The notes under the pieces were generated by a model. It did not search any database. It was not told where the DNA came from and saw nothing but the letters and a program-made list of their open reading frames with translations. Below, in pieces: positions 53,576 to 60,115 of a stretch of DNA of 64,000 bases; the first letter of the stretch is position 1; the number at the start of each line of letters is the position of its first letter. The position numbers were made by a program, and so were the translations under genes. The DNA is from an uncultured Bacilli bacterium (GTDB lineage: Bacteria; Bacillota_I; Bacilli_A; RF39; UBA660), in the NCBI GenBank assembly GCA_934162425.1, contig CAKPIS010000005.1, forward strand, positions 1-64,000, written 5' to 3'.

Positions 53576-53592
53576 AAAAAATCCTCCCTTTT

Positions 53593-53688
53593 AAACAAAA
53601 AGTCCTGTTTGCAAACAAGACTTTATTATTTGTAATATTGCTTGCTAAATAAATGTTTCTGTACAAGCAAACATTAATAAAAATTATG
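53593..53688 (-). promoter_or_regulatory. Probable transcription attenuator in the acyl-CoA ligase leader
   Basis: On the minus strand the ~113-base leader contains a hairpin with arms TTGCTTG (53664-53670) and CAAGCAA (53638-53644) and, just before the gene, an intrinsic terminator with arms 53612-53624 and 53599-53611 plus TTTTTGTTT. The CAAGCAA arm can also pair fully, with one G-U, to TTGTTTG (53612-53618) inside the terminator's 5' arm, so forming one structure disrupts the other. This is the logic of an attenuator: anti-antiterminator, antiterminator, terminator. No known riboswitch or T-box motif was recognised. Confidence 0.6.
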
Positions 53689-53694
53689 TCAAAT

Positions 53695-53722
53695 ATATTA
53701 TCACAATTTTTATTTTTGTCAA
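53695..53722 (-). promoter_or_regulatory. Promoter of the acyl-CoA ligase leader
   Basis: On the minus strand TTGACA and TAATAT are 16 bp apart with TGA before the -10. The predicted start near 53688 gives a leader of about 113 bases. Confidence 0.65.
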
Positions 53723-53775
53723 GTTTAGTATTATAATTATAACTTTTATGTTAATTATATATTATTTTTATATTA

Positions 53776-55755
53776 TTATTTTATAAGCTTTTCTATATCT
53801 TCTTCTTTATATATTGTAATACCAAGTTTTAATGCTTTATCGTATTTAGAGCCTGGTTTATCTCCTACTATAACACCTGTTGTTTTTTTAGTTACACTAC
53901 TAGTTACTTTAGCACCCTTATCTTCTAACAACTTAGTTAGTTCTTCTCTTTTATACTTTTCTAAAGTACCAGTTAGAACAAATGTCATACCATCTAGTTT
54001 ATCATTTGTTTCACCTTCATTATAACTAAAGTTTAGCCCTACTTCTTTTAATTCATTTATAAGTTTAATATTATCTTTATTATCTAAATACTTTCTAATA
54101 CTCTTAGCAATTATCTCTCCAATATCATTTATATTGGTCAATTCATCTAAACTAGCATTAATTAAATTATCAATATTTTTATATTTTTTAGCTAATACCT
54201 TAGCTGTTTTTTTACCAATATGTCTTATTCCTAATGCAAAAAGTACTTTTTCTAATGAATTTTCCTTAGAATGCTCAATACTACTTAATAGGTTATTAAC
54301 ACTTTTCTCACCAAAACCTTCTAATTCTATTAAATCTTCTTTATGTTCATATAACTTATATATATCTGATATAGAATTAATAAATTTCATGTTATAAAAG
54401 TCTTCTATAATTCTTTCTCCAAGTCCTTCTATATTCATAGTATCTCTAGATACAAAATGTATTAATGCTTCTATTTTTCTTGCAGGACATAATTTATTAG
54501 TACAAAAGTAATTAGCATCTTTCTTTTCTAAAATCATGCCACACATAGGACAGTTTTCTATCATTTTAAATGGTATTTCACTGCCAATTCTTCTTTCTTT
54601 TTTTACTTCTACAACTTCTGGTATTACGTCACCTGCTTTTCTAATAGATATTATATCTCCTACTCTAACATCTTTATCTAAGCAGTAATCTTCATTATGA
54701 AGTGTTGCCTTAGATACAATAGAACCTGCAACATGAACTGGTGAAAATATTGCATTAGGAGTTATTTTACCTGTTCTTCCTACAGTAAACTTTATTTCTT
54801 TTAATTTAGTTAATACTTCTTTTGCTGGAAATTTATATGCAATTCCCCATCTAGGTACTCTTTGGGTAAATCCTAACTTTTCTTCATCATCTAAATTATT
54901 AACTTTTAATACAACACCATCTATTTCAAAAGGAAGACTATCTCTTTTAATAGATAAATCGTCAATATAACTTATTATATCATTAACGTTTTTTGCAATT
55001 CCATTTAACTTATAATTAGTTTTAAAGCCTAGTTCTTTTAAGAAATCTAATGCTTCGCTTTGAGTCTTAATACCATATTTGCTAGGATTTGGTAAAAAGT
55101 ATGCCATAAAATCAAGATTTCTTTTAGCAGCTACCTTACTATCTAATTGTCTAACTGACCCTGCAGCAGCATTACGAGGATTTGCAAATAAATTTTCACC
55201 TCTTTTTTCTTTTTCTTTATTACAATCCTCAAATGATTTCTTACTCATGTATATTTCACCACGAACTTCTATATCAATTTCTTTATTTAATTTTAAAGGA
55301 ACAGATTTTATTGTTTTTACATTATCAGTAATATTTTCTCCAATAAGTCCATCCCCACGAGTAGCTGCTCTTTTAAGTATTCCCTTTTCATATAAAAGTG
55401 ACCCAGATAAACCGTCCATTTTAGGTTCTAGTGTGTATATTGCATTAGGACAAGTTTTTCTAATTCTTTCATCAAATGATACTATTTCATCTTCATTAAA
55501 TATATCATCAAAAGAAAGCATAGGAGTTTCATGTTTTACTTTTTCAAATTTTTCTAAAACCTTTCCACCTACTCTTAATGTAGGTGAAGCTTCTTTTTTT
55601 AATTTGGGATACTTTTCTTCTAGTGTTAATAGTTGTCTATAATAATCATCATATTCCTGGTCAGTAATACTAGGATTATCATCAACATAATACTCATTAC
55701 TAGCTTTATTAATTATATTTATTAACTCTTCCATTTTTTGTTCTATATCGTTCAA
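53776..55755 (-). CDS. ligA: NAD-dependent DNA ligase
   Basis: LigA seals nicks using NAD. The start is set at a TTG at 55755 preceded by AGGTGAT; a GTG three codons before lies on that site. The 659-residue product has the full set of domains: Ia (1-60, with EYYVDDNPSITDQEYDD), adenylation domain with TLEPKMDGLSGSL (about 113-125, Lys is the AMP acceptor), OB fold, zinc-binding CPMCG...C...C (about 400-425), HhH motifs (440-570) and a BRCT domain (about 580-655, TFVLTGTLEKYKREE). Size is standard. It is upstream of the acyl ligase unit and downstream of recA. Confidence 0.97.
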   Translation of the reverse strand: MNDIEQKMEELINIINKASNEYYVDDNPSITDQEYDDYYRQLLTLEEKYPKLKKEASPTLRVGGKVLEKFEKVKHETPMLSFDDIFNEDEIVSFDERIRKTCPNAIYTLEPKMDGLSGSLLYEKGILKRAATRGDGLIGENITDNVKTIKSVPLKLNKEIDIEVRGEIYMSKKSFEDCNKEKEKRGENLFANPRNAAAGSVRQLDSKVAAKRNLDFMAYFLPNPSKYGIKTQSEALDFLKELGFKTNYKLNGIAKNVNDIISYIDDLSIKRDSLPFEIDGVVLKVNNLDDEEKLGFTQRVPRWGIAYKFPAKEVLTKLKEIKFTVGRTGKITPNAIFSPVHVAGSIVSKATLHNEDYCLDKDVRVGDIISIRKAGDVIPEVVEVKKERRIGSEIPFKMIENCPMCGMILEKKDANYFCTNKLCPARKIEALIHFVSRDTMNIEGLGERIIEDFYNMKFINSISDIYKLYEHKEDLIELEGFGEKSVNNLLSSIEHSKENSLEKVLFALGIRHIGKKTAKVLAKKYKNIDNLINASLDELTNINDIGEIIAKSIRKYLDNKDNIKLINELKEVGLNFSYNEGETNDKLDGMTFVLTGTLEKYKREELTKLLEDKGAKVTSSVTKKTTGVIVGDKPGSKYDKALKLGITIYKEEDIEKLIK

Positions 55756-55875
55756 TTTTATCACCTATTTATATTGTACCAAATTTCTTGTTAAAAGTCT
55801 TCATATCAAGAAAAAAACTAACTTTTTTAAGTTTTATTCCGTGAGATTTTGAATTTTCATTTCGTGAAATTTTAA

Positions 55876-55906
55876 CAAAAAATAGTGCAAAATATTTGCA
55901 CTATTT
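55876..55906 (-). terminator. recA terminator
   Basis: On the minus strand a 10-bp stem AAATAGTGCA/TGCACTATTT is followed by six T and covers the stop codon region. Confidence 0.9.
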
Positions 55907-56932
55907 ATCTTCTTTTTTAGACTTTTCTTTTTTTGAAATTCCAATTCCAAGACTTTCCCTTACCTTACTTTCTAACTCATCTTTAATAGATGGATTAGCT
56001 TTTAAGAATTCCTTAGCATTTTCTTTGCCCTGACCAATCTTATCTCCATTATAAGAATACCAAGCACCACTTTTATCTATAATACCAAGTTCTGATGCTA
56101 AATCAATTATTTCAGCAGTTTTAGAAACTCCCTCACCATACATTATTTCAACTGATGCAGTTTTAAATGGTGGTGCAACCTTATTTTTTACAACTTTAAC
56201 ATTTGTTTTATTTCCTATTACATTATCACCATTTTTTATTTGTTCACCACGTCTTACATCTAATCTTATAGTTGAGTAGAATTTAAGAGCTCTACCACCT
56301 GGTGTTGTTTCAGGATTACCAAATAATACTCCTACTTTTTCTCTTAACTGATTTATAAATATTGCAATTGTATTTGTTTTACTAATAGTACCAGATAATT
56401 TTCTTAATGCCTGACTCATTAATCTTGCTTGAAGTCCAACGTGACTATCTCCCATTTCTCCTTCTATTTCAGCTTGTGGTACTAGTGCTGCTACAGAGTC
56501 AATTACTACTATGCTAATAGCTTCACTTCTAACTAATGCTTCACAAATTTCTAACGCTTGCTCTCCAGTATCTGGTTGTGATAATAATAACTCATTTATA
56601 TTTACACCAAGTTTTTGTGCATAAACAGGATCTAGTGCATGTTCTGCATCTATAAATGCTGCCCTCCCTCCTGCCTTTTGAGCTTCTGCTATAGCATGAA
56701 GAGCAAAAGTTGTTTTACCAGAAGACTCTGGTCCATATATTTCTATTATTCTTCCCTTTGGATATCCACCAACTCCAAGAGCTTTATCAAGTGTTAATGA
56801 ACCACTTGAACAAACTTCTATTTCATTATGAGCCTCCTCACCAAGTTTCATAACAGAACCCTTACCAAATTGTTTTTCTATATCTTTAAGTACTTCATCT
56901 AATGTTTTATCATTGCTTGCTTTTTTTATCAT
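55901..56932 (-). CDS. recA: Recombinase RecA
   Basis: RecA promotes strand exchange and the SOS response. The 343-residue product has GPESSGKTT (Walker A, about 66-74), VIDSVAALVP (Walker B, about 141-150), LMSQALRKL (L1 region), INQLREKVGV (about 195-204) and GGRALKFYST (L2 side, about 215-224), and a short Lys-rich C-terminal tail. ATG start with GGGAGG. A consensus LexA/DinR box lies upstream at 57002-57015. It follows pgsA as in many Bacillota. Confidence 0.99.
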   Translation of the reverse strand: MIKKASNDKTLDEVLKDIEKQFGKGSVMKLGEEAHNEIEVCSSGSLTLDKALGVGGYPKGRIIEIYGPESSGKTTFALHAIAEAQKAGGRAAFIDAEHALDPVYAQKLGVNINELLLSQPDTGEQALEICEALVRSEAISIVVIDSVAALVPQAEIEGEMGDSHVGLQARLMSQALRKLSGTISKTNTIAIFINQLREKVGVLFGNPETTPGGRALKFYSTIRLDVRRGEQIKNGDNVIGNKTNVKVVKNKVAPPFKTASVEIMYGEGVSKTAEIIDLASELGIIDKSGAWYSYNGDKIGQGKENAKEFLKANPSIKDELESKVRESLGIGISKKEKSKKEDK

Positions 56933-56963
56933 TTGTATCCTCCCTTAAATTAAATACAATTCC

Positions 56964-56992
56964 ATTATAAATTACTTTAAAACAAAAATCAA
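56964..56992 (-). promoter_or_regulatory. recA promoter
   Basis: On the minus strand TTGATT and TATAAT are separated by 17 bp, about 30 bp before the start codon. The SOS box lies about 10 bp upstream of the -35. Confidence 0.7.
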
Positions 56993-57001
56993 GTGTTTCT
57001 T

Positions 57002-57015
57002 CGAACAAATGTTTG
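57002..57015. promoter_or_regulatory. LexA/DinR (SOS) box upstream of recA
   Basis: CGAACAAATGTTTG fits the Gram-positive SOS consensus CGAAC-N4-GTTYG exactly. Its place next to the recA promoter predicts LexA control. Confidence 0.85.
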
Positions 57016-57043
57016 AACTGTGCAAATTTTTATACAAATACTT

Positions 57044-57070
57044 AAAAAAGCCTATACAAAAAGGCTTTTT
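57044..57070 (-). terminator. pgsA terminator
   Basis: On the minus strand a 9-bp stem AAAAAGCCT/AGGCTTTTT is followed by TTAAG; the arm itself ends in a T-run. Confidence 0.85.
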
Positions 57071-57073
57071 CTG

Positions 57074-57694
57074 TTACTTATTTTCTACAGAATTACTAAT
57101 TTCTTCTCTTTCAAATATAATATCTTTATTCATTAAATAGTACTCTGCACCAGATATTATAGAAAATATAGTTGCTAAAACAAGTAGAAAATTAGATATA
57201 TCTAAATTAAATAATTCAAAAGGTAAATTATAACACATGGTAAATATTACCCCAAACATTAAAAATGAAGTTTTTACCTTACCAGTTTTTATAGCCGCAA
57301 CAACTTTTCCTTTACTTGCTGCAAGCATTTTTATTGCATCAACTACTATATCTCTTAATATTATAATAACAGTTATTATTGGTGCTATAAATCCTTGTGC
57401 TGATAAAATAATAAGTGCTGAATCAACTAACATTTTATCTGCTATAGCATCAACTAATTTACCAAAGTTAGTTACCATGTTATATTTTCTAGCTATATAA
57501 CCATCTAAAAAATCGGTAACCGATGCTACTGCAAATATAAAAGCTGCAATTAAATATTTTATATCAACTGATATAGTTCCTATTAATATTTTAGGAAACT
57601 CTACGTTTACTAAATAAAATGGAAATAATAACAAGGTTATAAATACCACTGTTAAAAATATTCTTATCATTGTTAATTTATTAGCTAAATTCAT
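57074..57694 (-). CDS. pgsA: CDP-diacylglycerol-glycerol-3-phosphate 3-phosphatidyltransferase
   Basis: PgsA makes phosphatidylglycerolphosphate, the precursor of PG, the substrate for LtaS. The 206-residue product has four to five membrane helices and the CDP-alcohol phosphotransferase motif D-G-x2-A-R-x8-G-x3-D-x3-D (SVTDFLDGYIARKYNM...FGKLVDAIADK, about residues 58-88). It lies 14 bases after the rodZ-like gene. ATG start with AGGGGTGA. Confidence 0.95.
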   Translation of the reverse strand: MNLANKLTMIRIFLTVVFITLLLFPFYLVNVEFPKILIGTISVDIKYLIAAFIFAVASVTDFLDGYIARKYNMVTNFGKLVDAIADKMLVDSALIILSAQGFIAPIITVIIILRDIVVDAIKMLAASKGKVVAAIKTGKVKTSFLMFGVIFTMCYNLPFELFNLDISNFLLVLATIFSIISGAEYYLMNKDIIFEREEISNSVENK

Positions 57695-57707
57695 AAATCA
57701 TTCACCC

Positions 57708-58187
57708 CTAATTTTCTAATAATGTTAATTCTACGTTCGTATCATCTTTTGGACTTATATATTCAGTTACTACTATATATCCAATTAAAAATAATAAAAG
57801 TGCAATAATTATTCCTATAATTATTGGAATAGTTTTTGACTTAGGTTTATCATCTATTGTATAAGGAGATGCTATCTTATTTTCTTGTCTTTCTTTTTTT
57901 TGTTTTTGAATAGATGCTTTTTCTATTTCCTTAATTGGTATTTTAGAAGTTTCTTCAAAGAAGAACTCATTAAATTCATCTATTATTTTTTCATCATCTA
58001 ATCCCAAATACTTAGCATAATCTCTTATAAAACATTTTAAATAAAAAACATCTTTAAATACTTTTAGATTTCCACTTTCTATGTTTTCTATTTGAGATAC
58101 TCTTAAGTTTAGATCTTGTGCAGCCTCTTCTATACTAACTCCGTGCTCTTCTCTAGCTAACCTTAATTCTTCTCCAATTTCCTTCAA
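57708..58187 (-). CDS. rodZ: RodZ-like HTH membrane protein
   Basis: The start is the TTG at 58187 (MKEIGEELRL), eight bases after AGGAG; a GTG at 58196 overlaps the site. The 159-residue product has an N-terminal HTH domain (about 8-75, LNLRVSQIENIESGNL), a Lys-rich linker, and a membrane helix (about 120-142), with only ~15 residues outside. RodZ proteins link MreB to the wall machinery; this one lacks the usual long extracellular C-terminal domain, as in other short forms. Gene order rodZ-pgsA-recA is conserved in Bacillota. Confidence 0.85.
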   Translation of the reverse strand: MKEIGEELRLAREEHGVSIEEAAQDLNLRVSQIENIESGNLKVFKDVFYLKCFIRDYAKYLGLDDEKIIDEFNEFFFEETSKIPIKEIEKASIQKQKKERQENKIASPYTIDDKPKSKTIPIIIGIIIALLLFLIGYIVVTEYISPKDDTNVELTLLEN

Positions 58188-58215
58188 AGTGTTCACTCCT
58201 TTTTTTATATATAAA

Positions 58216-58586
58216 TAATTATTTTAATAAGCCACGTTCTGTACCAGATAGTCTGGTCACAAACATTTATCTATGCTAAAAGTTTAGCATCCTTTAATCC
58301 GTTTTTATTCCTTCATAAAGATTCCCCTACCAAATTTGGGTTTCTCACTCATGGGGTTTACCAACGTTCCACCTAGATAGTTTCCCACCTAGCTCGTCTC
58401 TTTGGCACTTTATGCCTAATATAACCATATTCTAAAGAACTATAGGTTACCTCGGCGCCGTTAGGTAAAATACCTACCAAAGGTTATTTTTTCCCTTTGC
58501 ATGAACACTACGTCCGTTACAGGTACGTGTGAGCGTGGACTTTCCTCTACTAAATTAAATTAGCAGCGTTTGTGTAAAAATAATTA
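58216..58586 (-). ncRNA. rnpB: RNase P RNA (Bacillus-type)
   Basis: The minus-strand transcript contains the conserved AGAGGAAAGTCCACGCTC near its 5' end, GGTAACC-like and GCCAAAGAGACGAGC-region core elements, and an ACAGAACGTGGCTTA 3' end, all hallmarks of RNase P RNA. P1 is a perfect 10-bp stem (58577-58586 with 58216-58225). Length (about 370 nt) and position right after gpsB match the Bacillus arrangement. The 5' end overlaps the gpsB stop codon. Confidence 0.97.
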
Positions 58587-58907
58587 CTCATCTTTATCAT
58601 ATACGTATTTTTCCAGTTGTGATAAACGTCTTAATATATCTACGTTAGTAATTTCTTTCTCACTTTTCTTTACAATATCTATATTTGCTTTTAAATTTCT
58701 AAGTTGATGTTTTATATCCATATTTTCTCTTGCAAGTTCTTTATTTTCCTCTTTAAGTTCTTTAATAATGTTAATAAATTCTACATAATCTTTTATTATT
58801 TGATCTAAGTACTTATCTACTTCTTGAAGTCTATAACCCCTTGTATCAATCTTAAAGTCTTTTTCAAAAATATCTTGCGGTGTTAATACTATTCTTCCGT
58901 TAAACAT
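58584..58907 (-). CDS. gpsB: Cell division protein GpsB
   Basis: GpsB is a DivIVA-related adaptor that coordinates penicillin-binding proteins at division and elongation. The 107-residue product has the DivIVA-like N-terminal domain (FEKDFKIDTRGYRLQEVDKYLDQI, about 14-37), a coiled coil (45-75) and a C-terminal trimerisation helix (about 83-105). Its stop codon lies in the P1 stem of rnpB. ATG start with AGAGGTGG. Confidence 0.95.
   Translation of the reverse strand: MFNGRIVLTPQDIFEKDFKIDTRGYRLQEVDKYLDQIIKDYVEFINIIKELKEENKELARENMDIKHQLRNLKANIDIVKKSEKEITNVDILRRLSQLEKYVYDKDE
58596..58625 (-). promoter_or_regulatory. Putative rnpB promoter inside gpsB
   Basis: On the minus strand TATGAT lies 10 bases before the predicted 5' end of RNase P RNA, with TTATCA 18 bp upstream, both inside the gpsB coding sequence. 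Confidence 0.4.
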
Positions 58908-58930
58908 AATTTACCACCTCTGTAATTAAC

Positions 58931-58959
58931 ATTATCGCAATTTTTTTATAATTTGTCAA
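58931..58959 (-). promoter_or_regulatory. gpsB promoter
   Basis: On the minus strand TTGACA and GATAAT are 17 bp apart, about 25 bp before the gpsB ATG. Confidence 0.7.
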
Positions 58960-58985
58960 TTTACACATTGAAAATTTTATTAACA

Positions 58986-59032
58986 CACAAAAAAGCAAAC
59001 TATTCCTTTCTATATATTCTTTTAGTTTGCTT
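58986..59032 (-). terminator. Terminator after the holin-like gene
   Basis: On the minus strand AAGCAAACT/AGTTTGCTT arms separated by a 22-base loop with the stop codon are followed by TTTTTTG. Confidence 0.65.
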
Positions 59033-59269
59033 AAATAAGTCATACGAAGACACTGAAAAAGAAAAAGTTATAATAGAAGTTAAAAAGCTTTCAAAGCTTA
59101 TGCCAAAAAATGTAAAGTAAATTATCATACTAACAAAAATAAGTATCCATATAATGTATTTGCTATCAATTTTAAAAGTCATTTTAATAGTATTACCAAG
59201 TATATTAAGTATTATACTTATCTCTATTATATATGGAATTAAATTATATATAACTTTTAATTTTTCCAA
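59000..59269 (-). CDS. Small holin-like membrane protein
   Basis: The 89-residue product starts at a TTG behind AGGTGAT. It has three hydrophobic helices (about 9-28, 36-53, 55-75) and a short basic C-terminus (KQTKRIYRKE). Size and topology resemble phage holins or the phage-holin-like families found near bacterial genes, but no phage genes surround it. It follows a 31-residue small gene by 14 bases, as if coupled. Function uncertain; a holin-like role is only suggested by topology. Confidence 0.45.
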   Translation of the reverse strand: MEKLKVIYNLIPYIIEISIILNILGNTIKMTFKIDSKYIIWILIFVSMIIYFTFFGISFESFLTSIITFSFSVSSYDLFKQTKRIYRKE

Positions 59270-59283
59270 AATAAATCACCTAA

Positions 59284-59379
59284 TTAATTATATGAAGAAA
59301 TAATTATATTTTCTTCTATTTCATTAATTTTCTCAAATAAATCATCAAATAGTATAAAAAAACAAGCTTTATCTGTCAT
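59284..59379 (-). CDS. 31-residue small protein
   Basis: An ATG at 59379 with a perfect AGGAGG five bases upstream opens a 32-codon frame (with stop at 59284). The peptide starts MTDKACFFILFDDLFEKI and is amphipathic, with a Phe-rich centre and one Cys. It immediately precedes the holin-like gene. The strong ribosome site supports translation, but no homology is recognised, so it could also be a leader peptide. Confidence 0.5.
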   Translation of the reverse strand: MTDKACFFILFDDLFEKINEIEENIIISSYN

Positions 59380-59496
59380 GTCTTCCTCCTTTTTTATAAC
59401 ATATCACATAAACAGTAGTAATTATTTTGTTTCGACAATACTTTTCAAAAATTACTATAAATTTATCTAGTTATAGTAGATTTTATTACCTCAATT

Positions 59497-59505
59497 TGAT
59501 ATAAT
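59497..59505 (+). promoter_or_regulatory. Extended -10 promoter of the recU-pbp operon
   Basis: TGATATAAT precedes the recU start by about 20 bases; no clear -35 was seen. Confidence 0.5.
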
Positions 59506-59521
59506 TAACATGGTGAATATA

Positions 59522-60115
59522 ATGAAATTTAATTATTCATATTTAGATAAAAAAAGACTTGGTAATTCTAAAATAAATTTTGCAAATAGAGGTATGGCTC
59601 TTGAAAGTGATATTAATTTATCTAATGAATATTATAGAGTAAATGATATAGCATATATTTATAAAAAACCTACGCCAATAAAATTAGTTAAAGTTGATTA
59701 TCAAAAAAGCTTAATTAATGAAGCATATTTTTTAACACCATCAACTACTGATTATAATGGAATATATAAAGGAAAATATATTGATTTTGAAGCTAAAGAA
59801 ACAAATTGTAAAACATCATTTGCACTATCTAATATTCATGAACATCAAATAAAGCACCTAATAGACGTACAAAGACATGGTGCTATATCATTTTTAATAG
59901 TTAGATTCATTCATAATAATGAAACTTACCTATTAGATACTATGGATTTAAAATACTTTTTAGAAAATTATGATAGAAAGTCTATTCCACTTAGTTTTTT
60001 TAAAGAAAAAGGAAAATTAGTTAAAATGAAATATAATCCAAGACTAGATTATATAGAAGTTATAAATAATACATATTTTGGAGGTAATAATCATGATGAA
60101 GAAAAGACCAAATAA
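59522..60115 (+). CDS. recU: Holliday junction resolvase RecU
   Basis: RecU cleaves Holliday junctions and modulates RecA. The start is placed at 59522, behind GGTGA; an ATG at 59510 falls at the transcript start. The 197-residue product has the catalytic layout: NRGMALESDI (about 22-31, Glu), KPTPIKLVKVDY, GKYIDFEAKET (about 92-102, the Asp/Glu/Lys metal site), and HQIKHLIDVQRHG (about 115-127). The C-terminal end overlaps the start of the penicillin-binding protein, an arrangement found across Bacillota. Confidence 0.97.
   Translation: MKFNYSYLDKKRLGNSKINFANRGMALESDINLSNEYYRVNDIAYIYKKPTPIKLVKVDYQKSLINEAYFLTPSTTDYNGIYKGKYIDFEAKETNCKTSFALSNIHEHQIKHLIDVQRHGAISFLIVRFIHNNETYLLDTMDLKYFLENYDRKSIPLSFFKEKGKLVKMKYNPRLDYIEVINNTYFGGNNHDEEKTK

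Noticed and set aside
53576..53775. T-box or known riboswitch in the acyl ligase leader
   Set aside because: The leader is too short for a T-box and lacks its TGGNACCGCG core; no familiar riboswitch core was recognised, so only an attenuator is claimed.
55840..55875. Two similar CGTGA(A/G)ATTTT segments between ligA and recA
   Set aside because: Only two imperfect copies in an AT-rich spacer; no evidence for an operator or attachment site.
59510..59521. Upstream ATG for recU
   Set aside because: It falls at the predicted transcription start and lacks a ribosome site; the ATG at 59522 follows GGTGA.
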